Origin: Planctomycetota bacterium | GTDB taxonomy: Bacteria > Planctomycetota > PUPC01 > DSUN01 | DNA: 7,215 nt | Reading direction: 5' to 3' | Assembly (NCBI GenBank): GCA_016872875.1 | Contig: VGYW01000424.1 | Location: 1 to 7,215 of the forward strand | Part shown: positions 1 through 6,621 of the stretch, in pieces | Layout of the letters: the number at the start of each line of letters is the position of its first letter | Position numbering within the stretch: the first letter of the stretch is position 1 | Notes under the pieces: model-generated | What the model was told of the DNA's origin: nothing | The model's input: only the letters and a program-made list of their open reading frames with translations | Database searches by the model: none | Made by a program: the position numbers and the translations under genes

Positions 1-27
1 CAACGCCTTCAGACGCCGTGCATCCAT
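1..27 (-). CDS. 5' end of an unidentified gene, cut by the window edge
   Basis: An ATG at 27-25 opens a frame that stays open to the window edge and gives MDARRLKAL. A purine-rich GGAG (40-37) lies 9 nt upstream, which is ideal Shine-Dalgarno spacing and is the main reason for the call. Only nine residues are visible, so no function can be named. It lies on the same strand as the other genes, 86 bp beyond the stop of the HELLH protein gene, and could be its own unit or share a transcript with it. A second ATG at 23-21 hits a stop within a few codons and was discarded. Confidence 0.5.
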
Positions 28-113
28 GGTCGTTCTCTCCGGGGCTCTCTGGCCTGAAAACAGTCCCCCCGGAGTACTTAATCGGGGAAATCCTCGAAAA
101 CTTTAGGCCTTTT

Positions 114-788
114 TTAGCGTTGTAGTGCTAGAACCGAGGCGTGAGCCTCATATGCCCAATACTTGCCGAAAAACATGGCATTGGCAAGGAGCCCACGGGG
201 CTGCCTCCATTCTAGGTTCATAGCGCCCCGGAAGACATGCTGCACACAGTGCAGGAGTTCGTGGTGCATGACGCTGCCGGCAAACCAACGGGAATGGAGA
301 ACCCAAGGCTCAAGGCAGAGAACCATCTTGTCATCTTGCAGGCCCTCCTTCGCGCAGTACCCGACTACCGTGTATGTGCGCCGCGGCCGTACGAAGAGGA
401 ATTGCGCATTCTCGAGAAGCTTCTCCAAGCCGAACCTTAGTCTCCAACGCAAACCCTGCAAACCACCACGCCGATCCCTGGGCCGCGCCAAGAAGAAGGC
501 GCTGACGGCCGCTTTCATCTTGAACCAAAAGGTCCGTCGATCCAAGAAGAAGGCGCTGGCGATTGCTTTCATCTGGAACCAGGAAGTCTGACGACAGATG
601 ATGGCAAGATACTCAACTCTATCGTTGGGTTGGCCATATAGGATTCTTGGGCGCAGCGGCGAAGTAACGATTTCCCTGTACCCTGGTGGAGGGCCCAAAA
701 GGACACTTCGGCGCGAGAGAAGAAGCCACACACCCATGATCGCCCCCAACCAGATCAATGGTAGCCAAATACGCAAATACTCGCCCAT
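114..788 (-). CDS. Membrane-anchored protein with HELLH zinc-metallopeptidase-like motif
   Basis: The 224-residue protein has one N-terminal hydrophobic segment (about 7-24) followed by RR, consistent with a signal anchor. Residues 70-82 and 88-100 are two copies of one motif (W-F-x-M-K-A…S/A-F-F-L) with an 18-residue period. The C-terminal part carries HHELLHCVQH at 175-184, an HExxH zinc-binding and catalytic signature, and a possible third ligand, Glu214, in WAYEAHAS 34 residues later. The general HExxH…E arrangement is seen in gluzincin-type peptidases and DUF4157-like domains; I cannot assign a family. Codon use is clearly less GC3-biased than in the operon upstream, which suggests an accessory or acquired gene. 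The ATG at 788 is chosen because it keeps the whole membrane segment, but its ribosome site is poor: GGAG lies either 1 or 11 nt away. An overlapping plus-strand frame (163-591) has no recognisable domain. Confidence 0.68.
   Translation of the reverse strand: MGEYLRIWLPLIWLGAIMGVWLLLSRRSVLLGPPPGYREIVTSPLRPRILYGQPNDRVEYLAIICRQTSWFQMKAIASAFFLDRRTFWFKMKAAVSAFFLARPRDRRGGLQGLRWRLRFGLEKLLENAQFLFVRPRRTYTVVGYCAKEGLQDDKMVLCLEPWVLHSRWFAGSVMHHELLHCVQHVFRGAMNLEWRQPRGLLANAMFFGKYWAYEAHASVLALQR
488..595. repeat. 54-bp tandem duplication inside the HELLH protein gene
   Basis: Positions 488-541 and 542-595 are adjacent copies with 43 of 54 bases identical by hand alignment. Both begin with the same 17 bases (CCAAGAAGAAGGCGCTG on the plus strand). 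The period is 18 codons, so the duplication keeps the frame and yields two similar amphipathic segments rich in Phe, Ala and Lys. Most protein differences are conservative (Ile/Val, Gln/Lys, Ala/Ala), which fits an in-frame duplication that diverged while translated. Confidence 0.85.
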
Positions 789-865
789 ACTCCGCGCCGC
801 TCCGCGCCTGTGGTCACCCCGGCACTAGAAGGATAGCAGATCTCCGGACCGCTGTCAAGACCCCG

Positions 866-1043
866 CAGGGCCAAGGGTGCAATAACGGATTTGCACGGGC
901 AATCGCCGCCAATCACTCGGCGCAGCCTTGCCCGAACGGTCGGGTGTAGCGGCAAGCGTCCCGCTTGCCGTCCGCAACCGGGACGGTTGCGGCTACGTCG
1001 CGGTGCGTGCCCGCGCAAATCCGTTATTGCACCCCAGGGCCAA
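866..1043. mobile_element. Complete MITE-like element with 9-bp target duplication
   Basis: The element proper is 875-1034 (160 bp). Its ends are 27-bp inverted repeats, 875-901 and 1008-1034, pairing at 26 of 27 positions and starting GGGTGCAATAACGG. Immediately outside both ends is the same 9-bp word CAGGGCCAA (866-874 and 1035-1043), a clean target-site duplication. There is no room for a transposase, so it would have to be moved in trans. Nine-bp duplications occur in several DDE-transposase families (for example IS4-type and IS1-type elements), so the parent family cannot be named from this alone. It fills most of the gap between the toroid-protein gene (stop 74 bp away) and the HELLH gene (start 87 bp away), and its strong folding could end or attenuate transcription between them. 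Confidence 0.86.
946..996. repeat. Branched double-hairpin (REP/BIME-like) core of the mobile element
   Basis: An outer GTAG/CTAC pair (946-949, 993-996) encloses two perfect 9-bp hairpins separated by a single T. Hairpin one is CGGCAAGCG (950-958), loop TCC, CGCTTGCCG (962-970). Hairpin two is CCGCAACCG (972-980), loop GGA, CGGTTGCGG (984-992). The two apices are complementary over seven bases (CGTCCCG 957-963 and CGGGACG 979-985), allowing a loop-loop or alternative pairing. A further 5-bp hairpin, CCCGA-ACGG-TCGGG, sits just before it at 931-944. Paired GC-rich hairpins of this kind resemble REP/BIME sequences; that resemblance is a judgement, not a database match. Confidence 0.8.
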
Positions 1044-1107
1044 TGGTAGGGCTCGCCGCAGGCACTCGAACACAGTTCCTTGCGAATCACCTTCCTTGCA
1101 TGAGGGC

Positions 1108-2295
1108 TCACCGCTGATAGATCGGCAACTGCCTATAGGCAGGCGTCAAGGCCAGGACGGCCATGGCGGTGGAGTAGCAGGTGCCGGCTCTCGCCTCGTT
1201 GCCGCGGCCCTCGGACCAGGAGCCGTCGCGCTGCTGGAGCCGGAGGAGGGTGTCGTAGAGGTGTTCGGCGAACTTGTCCCAGTGCTCGGCGCCGAGCTGG
1301 AACATGCCCTGGGCACAATAGTAGATTCCATAGTAGAAGAAGCCGTCGGAGTCGCCGTCGCGGAGGTGGCGGAGAATCCAGTCGCCGGCGCCGAGGGTCT
1401 CGCGGGTGCGGTGCTTGCCGCAGAGCTCGAGGCAGAGGAGTGCGGTGCCGGTGCGTGCCATGCCGCTCCCTCCGCCAGGCTGGTAGCCGAAGCCGCCGTC
1501 GCGCTGGCGGCAGGCGAGGACGAAGGCCACGGCGTCGTCTATGGCTTCGCGTGGGACGGCGCCGCCGGCGTTGCGGACGGCGCGGAGGCTCATGAGTGCC
1601 CAGCCGGTGCAGGAGATGTCGGAGTCGTTGGAGTTGTGCTGGTAGCGCCAGCCGCCCTGGTGGTGGTGTGGCTTGGGCATTTTCTGGGCGGCGAGGATGA
1701 GGCGGAGGGCCTTCCCCAACGCGGCGTCCACGCGCCTCTGGCGGTCGGGGTCCACCATGCCGGAGACTTCGCTGAGCATGAGGGTGGCGATGGTGTGGGA
1801 GTACATGGGGCCGTGAGTGTGGGTGTCGCCGACGAGCATGCCGTTCCATTGCTGGGCGGAGATGACGAAGTCTATGCCTTTGTTGATGAGGTCGCCGTAG
1901 GGGGCCTGGCCGGGGGTGTGGCCTTTTGCGAGGAAGGCCATGACGGCCAGCGAGGTGATGGCTGTGGAGCGGCGCATCTGGTTGGAGAAGAAGGAGCCGT
2001 CGCGCTCCTGGTGGCGGGCGAGGAAGTCGAGGGCGCGGTCAACGGCCTTTTCCACCGGCTCGCGGTATTTGGCGAGGGTGGGGGATTCCTCGTCGGCGAG
2101 GGCGGGGGAAAGGGAGAGGGAGAGGGAAAGTGAAAGGGAAAGTGAAAGGGAGAGGGAAAGTGAGAGGATGCGTGATGCGTGAGGCGTGAGGCGTGAGAAG
2201 AGGGCAGTGGCGAGCGGCGAGGGGCGAGGGGCGAGCCGAAGATTCCGAGGCTCGAAGCTCGTGGCTCGTGGCTCGTGGCTTGATGTAGGGCTCAC
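1108..2295 (-). CDS. Secreted prenyltransferase/squalene-oxidase-repeat (alpha/alpha-toroid) protein
   Basis: The product has 395 residues. Residues 43-67 (Ile, ten Leu-Ser pairs, then PALA) act as a signal-peptide core, with likely cleavage after Ala67 before DEES; basic residues SR precede it. The mature part has the repeating motifs of the squalene-cyclase/prenyltransferase toroid fold: RDGSF (98-102), GGWRYQ (214-219), SDISCTGWALMSLRAVRNAG (225-244), RDGGFGY (265-271) and RDGSWSE (357-363). The DxDD catalytic motif of squalene-hopene cyclases is not evident, so cyclase activity is doubtful and a binding or structural role is as likely. The start is GTG 2295: it overlaps the upstream stop as GTGA and has AAGGA 8 nt before it. 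No other NTG lies in frame before the signal core. Codons 1-42 look like untranslated-type simple repeats rather than normal coding sequence, whereas the domain itself is convincing. Confidence 0.88.
   Translation of the reverse strand: MSPTSSHEPRATSFEPRNLRLAPRPSPLATALFSRLTPHASRILSLSLSLSLSLSLSLSLSLSPALADEESPTLAKYREPVEKAVDRALDFLARHQERDGSFFSNQMRRSTAITSLAVMAFLAKGHTPGQAPYGDLINKGIDFVISAQQWNGMLVGDTHTHGPMYSHTIATLMLSEVSGMVDPDRQRRVDAALGKALRLILAAQKMPKPHHHQGGWRYQHNSNDSDISCTGWALMSLRAVRNAGGAVPREAIDDAVAFVLACRQRDGGFGYQPGGGSGMARTGTALLCLELCGKHRTRETLGAGDWILRHLRDGDSDGFFYYGIYYCAQGMFQLGAEHWDKFAEHLYDTLLRLQQRDGSWSEGRGNEARAGTCYSTAMAVLALTPAYRQLPIYQR
2107..2166. repeat. Ten-unit hexamer array encoding the Leu-Ser signal-peptide core
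   Basis: Ten consecutive hexamers on the plus strand are variants of GGAAAG, GGAGAG, TGAAAG and TGAGAG. Read on the minus strand each unit is CTY TCM, coding Leu-Ser, giving ten LS pairs (residues 44-63 of the toroid protein). Because the unit is two codons long, gain or loss of a unit changes the hydrophobic-core length without shifting frame. Confidence 0.93.
2170..2197. repeat. Four-unit heptamer array (GCGTGAG)
   Basis: GCGTGAT (2170-2176) is followed by three exact GCGTGAG units (2177-2197). It lies inside the N-terminal codons of the toroid-protein gene, between its start codon and the signal-peptide core. Seven is not a multiple of three, so unit changes would shift the frame. Confidence 0.9.
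2209..2236. repeat. Four-unit heptamer array (GGCGAGG/C)
   Basis: Four contiguous 7-mers, GGCGAGC, GGCGAGG, GGCGAGG and GGCGAGC, have a different sequence from the neighbouring arrays. They are translated within the poorly conserved-looking leader of the toroid protein. Confidence 0.9.
2250..2284. repeat. Five-unit heptamer array (GCTCGTG)
   Basis: GCTCGAA, three exact GCTCGTG units and a degenerate GCTTGAT run without gaps, starting 11 bp inside the GTG start of the toroid-protein gene. It is the third distinct heptamer array within 115 bp. Confidence 0.9.
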
Positions 2296-2308
2296 GGCTG
2301 CTTTCCTT
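2292..2308 (-). promoter_or_regulatory. Start-stop overlap with ribosome binding site (translational coupling)
   Basis: Minus-strand GTGA (2295-2292) contains the GTG start of the toroid protein and the TGA stop of the DUF4175-like gene. AAGGA (2308-2304) lies 8 nt before the GTG, inside the last codons of the upstream gene. Together these decide the downstream start and indicate that the two proteins are made from one transcript in linked amounts. Confidence 0.85.
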
Positions 2309-5300
2309 CGGGCTTGGTGGTCTTGGGGGTGGAGCCGCGCTTGGCGATTTGTTGGAAGTAGCGCTTGATGAGTGGGCGGTATTCTTCGGGGCCGAGGTCG
2401 GAGGCGGCCTGGAGGATTTGATCGCGGAGCTCGCCTGGGAGGCGCGCCCAGTCCTCCAGCTTGATGCCGAGCTCGCGGAGCTTGGATTCGGAGAGGTCGG
2501 TGGACTGTGCGCCGACGCCCATGGTGGGGTTGCCGCGGCTGTTGGGGTGGGATTGGCTGGTCATGGGGTTGCCGCCTGAGGCCATGGCCTGGGCGTTCGC
2601 AGCGGCGGCGAGGGAGGACATCTGCCCTGCCGCCTGAGCGGCGGCCATTCCCGATTGCGCGGAGGCGGCCTGGCTGGCGGAGCCGAAGGCTTGCGCCATC
2701 TGGCCCGGAGTGCCGGGGGACGGCGGGGCGGGGGTGCCAGGGGGAGTCCCCTGTGCTGCTGCGGCCTGGCCGAGCGCCTGGCCGAGGGCGTCGAGGGCGT
2801 TCGCCGCGGCGTTCATCGCCTGGGCCGCGGACTGCTGGGAAGGGGCCGCTGCTCCCGGCGAAGGGGCGCCTTGCCCAGGGGATGGGGTTCCTTGCCCGGG
2901 CGAGGGTGTGCCTTGGCCAGGCGAGGGGGTGCCTTGGCCAGGCGAGGGGGTGCCCGGGGAGGATGATGGCGTGCCTTGGCCAGGCGACGGGGTGCCTTGC
3001 CCTTGAGAAGGGGTGCCCTGCGATGGTGTCGTGCCCTGGCTAGGCTGGCCGCTCTGGGGTTGACCTTGCTGCCCGGCGGCTGCGGCGAGCTGATTCGCGG
3101 CGTTGTTCGCGTTCTGCTGGGCCTGGCCGAGCTGGTTGGCGGCGTTTGCCGCTTGGCCCTGGGCTTCGGCTCCTGCTCCGAGCTGTTGGGAGCGTTGCTG
3201 GAGGGCGTTGGCGGCCTGGGCGAGGTCGCCGGCGCGGTCGGCGAGCGCCGCCTGTTGGGCCGCGGCAGCGGCCACGGGGTTCTGGGCGGCGAGCGCCTGC
3301 ATCTCGCGTGCGAGCTGTTGCTGTCGCTCGGCGAGTCCCGCTGCCTCCTGCGCGAGCTGAGCCGTGGCGCCCTGATCGGCGGCAGGCTGGCCGGCCTGCT
3401 GGCCTCCTTGCTGAGCACCTTCCTGGCCGCCCTGCTGGCCGCCCTTCTCGCCGGCCTGTTGGCCGCCTTGCTGCCCGCCCTTCTCCCCGGCTTGCTGGCC
3501 GCCCTGTTGCCCGGCCTTCTCGCCGGCCTGTTGGCCGCCTTGCTGCCCGCCTTCCTGGCCGCCCTTCTCCCCGGCTTGCTGGCCGCCTTGTTCGACGGGC
3601 TGCTGGCCCTGGTCACCGGCGGGCTGGGGCTGCGCTCCGCCCTGCTGGGCCTGGGGCTGGCCGGCGAAGGGCTGAGCGGCAGCGGCTTCGAGGCGGTTGG
3701 CGAGCTGATCGAGTTGGCGCCCCGCCTGGTCGGCGGCTTTCGCGGCTTCGCCGATCTGGTTGTTGTCGAGTGCCTTGGCGGCCTCGCCAGCGGCGGCGGC
3801 GGCCTGGTTCTGGATGCCGTCGGGCTGGGGCGCGGCGTTGCCGACGTTCTCCGCAAGCGCCGCGGCCTGCTTCGCGACCTCGCCCTGCTCGGCTCGGAGA
3901 CGCTCCATCTGGCCCTGGGCCTGCTGGCCGGCGAGTGCCTGGCGCTCGGCGGCGAGTGCCTGGGTCTGCTCGCGGAGCTCTCCCTGGCGTTTTGCAAGGT
4001 CGGCCACTTGTCCCGGCGTTTGGGGAGCGCCCGCCTGGTCGCCGCCTTTCGGGGCGGCGGGCTGCTGGCCCTGGGCCATCTGCTGGGCGGCCTGGTTGAG
4101 GGCGGCTTCGGCGGCGGCCTGGTCCTTGACGGCCTGGCCGAGGTCGCCGGCCTCGATTTCCCTGGCCGCCTCGCCCATGGGCTTGGCCTGGGGCTGGCTG
4201 ACGGCGCCGGCGCCGGCCTCCTGGGCAAGGGCTTCTTGCTTCTTCGCCAGCTCGCCGAGAGCCTTGTCTATCTGCTGGATTTTGGCGAGCTCGGGGTTTT
4301 CCGCGGCAAGAGCCTTCTGCTCTCTTGCCATCTCGCGGGCTTCGGCGGCCATGCGCGCGGCGGCCTCCTGGTCGGCCTTGAGGGCGGCCTGGACGCCGCC
4401 CGGCGTGTCCTTGAGCGCCTCGGCCATTTCCCTGGCGAGGGCCTCCTGCGCCTTCTGCCACTCTTCGGGCGTCATGTTCGCTTCGGCGGCCGCCTGCTCC
4501 TGGGCGAGGCGCTCCTTCGCCAGTGCCGCCTCGCGCTGGGCCATCTCGTTCATCTCGATTGCCTTGCGCACGACGTCGGAGACCGGCTCGACCTCCTTGA
4601 GGAGTTCCTCGACCGCTTTGAGGGAGCGGTCAACCAGGCGGTCGGTCTCCCGTGCGAGCGCCCCGCGCTTGTCGGCATCCTCGGCGCCCTTGAGCTCTGT
4701 GGCCGACGCCGCGGCCTTGCTGATGTGCTCGTCGGCCAGCTCCTTGGCCTTCTCGCCGAGCTTCTCGAGGTAGCCGCCCTCCATCTCCTGCGCGGCCTTT
4801 CGCGCCGTGGCGTCGGCCGACGCCAGGCTCTTCCGCATATCGTCAATCCGCTTCTGGTCCTTCTCGCGCGGCTTGTCGTGCTGTGCCACGCTCTCCTTGA
4901 GTTTTTCGGATTCCTTCTTCGCAGCTTGGAGGTCGCGCTTAACCTGCTGGAGGCGTTCCTTGAGCTTCTTCTCCTGGTCCATGAGCTGAGCCGCGGCGAA
5001 CGACGGCGCCCGCACGTCCAGCTCGATGCGGTAGAGGTCCGACAGCCCATGGTGCGGCCCCCTGAACTCCTTGGGGCAGTTATCGGTCGCCCGCAGTTGG
5101 AACGTCACGTACTTCGCGTTCCGCAGCTCCATCGTGCCGAGCTGGAGCGCGGTCTCGCTCGCCACGGCCCGCGTGAGCTTCTTGGGGTCGCGCGGCAGCG
5201 CCAGCGGCTGCGACGGCCGCCCCCGCCCGTCCACCTCGATGAGCAGTTCCGCCCCGGCCAGCCCCACGTCGTCCTCGACCGTGAACGCGATTGGCAGCGG

Positions 5301-6608
5301 CGCGGTCGGCGGCAGCCGCAACTGCTTCGCCTCCGGCTTGATGACCGCCACGACCGGCGCCCCGTCGGGCACCACCTCGATCGTGTGCTCCGCCGTCGAG
5401 CTCTCGAACCCGTGCTCGTCCACGAGCTTCAGCGTCCACTTCCCCGCCACCTCGGCGCCCAGGGTGAACCGGCACACCACCGCGGGCTGCCCCCCCTTCA
5501 CGACCTCCGTCGCGACCAGCGGCTGCCCCTTGGAGTCGGCCGCCACCTGCCCGTTCACCAGCATCGCGGCCCCCGCCATCCCCTTGTTCGTCTTCGCCCG
5601 CAACGTCACAAGCGTCCCCGGCAGAGCCTTGATGTCCCCCTCCGCCTTCTCCTGCGTCAGCGGCTCCCGCCGCGTGTACTTGGGAAACTCGTAGCGCACC
5701 TCCAGCCCCTCCACGGCCGGCTTCGGCACCACGGTCGCCGTGTAGAAGGCGCTCAGCGCGTCGCCCGCATGCACCCGGTAGCGGAAGCTCGCCGTCGCCG
5801 GCGGGCAGGTGAACGCGAACCTCGGGCTCGCCCCGCCCCCCTCGCCCAGCGGCACCATCTCGGACGGCGACTCCTTCGCGCCCCGCTCGCCGCAGAGCAG
5901 GAACGCCCGCCGCGCGGTCCGACGCGGCACCTCCACCTCCACCACCAGCCGCGTCCCCTCAAGGATCGTGCAGCCCTCAGGGTTCACCCGCAGGTCGCGT
6001 GCCCGCAGATTCGGCAGGTTGATGAACGGCGCGGAGGCCCGCGTCAGCAGGAACCGCGCCTGGTCCGGCCACAGCACGAACACCCCGGCGAACACCGCCG
6101 CGATGGCCCCCGCCACCACAAGGTACGGCCTTGCCGCCCGAAGCGTCACCTCGCGCCGCGGCTGAATCCCTCGCGCGCTATCCGCCGCCTGCACCACGAG
6201 AGCCGCGATGAGCTGCTCAGAGCCCCGCACATCCGGCGAATCCTTGCTCGTCAACAGCTCCACCGCCGAACTGATCCGCTCCTGAAGCTCAGGATGATGC
6301 GCCTCGATAGCCCGAGCCGTGCCCGTCAGAGTGAAGCTGTGCGCCAGCGGCCTAACCAGGAACCACAGAGCCGACAGCAGCGTCAGCCCATAGGCCGACA
6401 GCGTCAGCGCCCAGCGCGTCGTCAGCGAGAAGAGCGTCACAGAGGCATCCACCGCCATCACCGCCAGGAGCGACCCGATGGCGGTCGCCGCGATGGCGCA
6501 CGCCCCTCGCAGCACGATCAGCCACCTCACGCGGCGGATCAGCCGCAGCAGCTTCTCAACGATAGGTTGGGGAATGACGCCGGCCGCACCAAGCTCCGCG
6601 ACCTTCAT
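2292..6608 (-). CDS. Very large DUF4175-like membrane and coiled-coil protein
   Basis: The product is 1438 residues from the ATG at 6608. Three hydrophobic segments lie at about 30-52, 66-85 and 163-180, a layout typical of DUF4175-like envelope proteins. A beta-rich, probably extracytoplasmic region (about 185-535) follows, with LPNLRARDLRVNPEG and several Ig-like stretches. From about 540 to 1000 it is a charged, Ala/Glu/Lys/Gln-rich coiled coil. Next come Gly/Gln/Glu/Lys repeats (about 1003-1055), another Ala/Gln coiled stretch, Ser/Pro/Gly heptapeptides (about 1197-1248), and a conserved-looking C-terminal block from 1390 (LPGELRDQILQA…PEEYRPLIKRYFQ) that I associate with planctomycete proteins of this type. 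ATG 6608 is preferred because GAGG lies 9 nt upstream. A GTG at 6662, adding an acidic DDDEEDDD leader, is possible but has AGG only 3 nt away. Function is unknown. It is coupled to the exported toroid protein. Confidence 0.9.
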   Translation of the reverse strand: MKVAELGAAGVIPQPIVEKLLRLIRRVRWLIVLRGACAIAATAIGSLLAVMAVDASVTLFSLTTRWALTLSAYGLTLLSALWFLVRPLAHSFTLTGTARAIEAHHPELQERISSAVELLTSKDSPDVRGSEQLIAALVVQAADSARGIQPRREVTLRAARPYLVVAGAIAAVFAGVFVLWPDQARFLLTRASAPFINLPNLRARDLRVNPEGCTILEGTRLVVEVEVPRRTARRAFLLCGERGAKESPSEMVPLGEGGGASPRFAFTCPPATASFRYRVHAGDALSAFYTATVVPKPAVEGLEVRYEFPKYTRREPLTQEKAEGDIKALPGTLVTLRAKTNKGMAGAAMLVNGQVAADSKGQPLVATEVVKGGQPAVVCRFTLGAEVAGKWTLKLVDEHGFESSTAEHTIEVVPDGAPVVAVIKPEAKQLRLPPTAPLPIAFTVEDDVGLAGAELLIEVDGRGRPSQPLALPRDPKKLTRAVASETALQLGTMELRNAKYVTFQLRATDNCPKEFRGPHHGLSDLYRIELDVRAPSFAAAQLMDQEKKLKERLQQVKRDLQAAKKESEKLKESVAQHDKPREKDQKRIDDMRKSLASADATARKAAQEMEGGYLEKLGEKAKELADEHISKAAASATELKGAEDADKRGALARETDRLVDRSLKAVEELLKEVEPVSDVVRKAIEMNEMAQREAALAKERLAQEQAAAEANMTPEEWQKAQEALAREMAEALKDTPGGVQAALKADQEAAARMAAEAREMAREQKALAAENPELAKIQQIDKALGELAKKQEALAQEAGAGAVSQPQAKPMGEAAREIEAGDLGQAVKDQAAAEAALNQAAQQMAQGQQPAAPKGGDQAGAPQTPGQVADLAKRQGELREQTQALAAERQALAGQQAQGQMERLRAEQGEVAKQAAALAENVGNAAPQPDGIQNQAAAAAGEAAKALDNNQIGEAAKAADQAGRQLDQLANRLEAAAAQPFAGQPQAQQGGAQPQPAGDQGQQPVEQGGQQAGEKGGQEGGQQGGQQAGEKAGQQGGQQAGEKGGQQGGQQAGEKGGQQGGQEGAQQGGQQAGQPAADQGATAQLAQEAAGLAERQQQLAREMQALAAQNPVAAAAAQQAALADRAGDLAQAANALQQRSQQLGAGAEAQGQAANAANQLGQAQQNANNAANQLAAAAGQQGQPQSGQPSQGTTPSQGTPSQGQGTPSPGQGTPSSSPGTPSPGQGTPSPGQGTPSPGQGTPSPGQGAPSPGAAAPSQQSAAQAMNAAANALDALGQALGQAAAAQGTPPGTPAPPSPGTPGQMAQAFGSASQAASAQSGMAAAQAAGQMSSLAAAANAQAMASGGNPMTSQSHPNSRGNPTMGVGAQSTDLSESKLRELGIKLEDWARLPGELRDQILQAASDLGPEEYRPLIKRYFQQIAKRGSTPKTTKPEGKQP
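2869..3015. repeat. 21-bp tandem repeats encoding PGQGTPS heptapeptides
   Basis: The landmark CCTTGSCC recurs at 2869, 2890, 2911, 2932, 2974 and 2995. The intervals are 21 bp, with one diverged unit at 2953, making seven units. Translation on the minus strand gives a Gly-Thr-Pro-Ser-Pro-Gly-Gln heptapeptide series, which should be an extended, flexible, possibly glycosylatable linker before the conserved C-terminal block of the DUF4175-like protein. Confidence 0.9.
3421..3600. repeat. 36-bp tandem repeats encoding GEKGGQQGGQQA dodecapeptides
   Basis: Units begin (plus strand TTCTC) at 3445, 3481, 3517 and 3565, so spacing is 36, 36 and 48 bp; a 12-bp TCCTGGCCGCCC insert (3553-3564) explains the last. 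The same 12-mer occurs at 3421-3432 before the array. Units 1 and 3 differ at a single base while unit 2 differs at several, so copying appears to have involved two-unit blocks. All changes are multiples of three, preserving the frame. Confidence 0.88.
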
Positions 6609-6614
6609 GGGCAG

Positions 6615-6621
6615 CTTCCTC
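6615..6621 (-). promoter_or_regulatory. Shine-Dalgarno site deciding the ATG 6608 start
   Basis: Minus-strand GAGGAAG (6621-6615) has its GAGG core 9 nt upstream of ATG 6608. The alternative GTG 6662 has only AGG at 6668-6666, three bases away, which is too close for good initiation. The site also overlaps the codons of the acidic leader that would be translated if GTG 6662 were used. Confidence 0.65.

Noticed and set aside
67..87. CCCCG/CGGGG inverted repeat as a terminator of the HELLH gene
   Set aside because: Only a 5-bp stem with an 11-nt loop and no following T-run on the minus strand; too weak to call.
163..591. Plus-strand open frame of 142 codons
   Set aside because: It overlaps the HELLH protein gene antisense, has no domain or convincing start, and its internal repeat is only the shadow of the 54-bp duplication.
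755..1111. Minus-strand frame of 118 codons spanning the intergenic gap
   Set aside because: It runs through the whole MITE-like element and into the start of the HELLH gene in another frame; translation looks random.
928..2133. Plus-strand open frame of 401 codons opposite the toroid protein
   Set aside because: Its start lies inside the mobile element and its product is Gly/Val/Ala/Glu-rich without motifs; the opposite strand has clear toroid motifs and a signal peptide.
2107..2284. CRISPR array or direct-repeat array with spacers
   Set aside because: Units are 6-7 nt and contiguous with no spacers; these are simple-sequence arrays.
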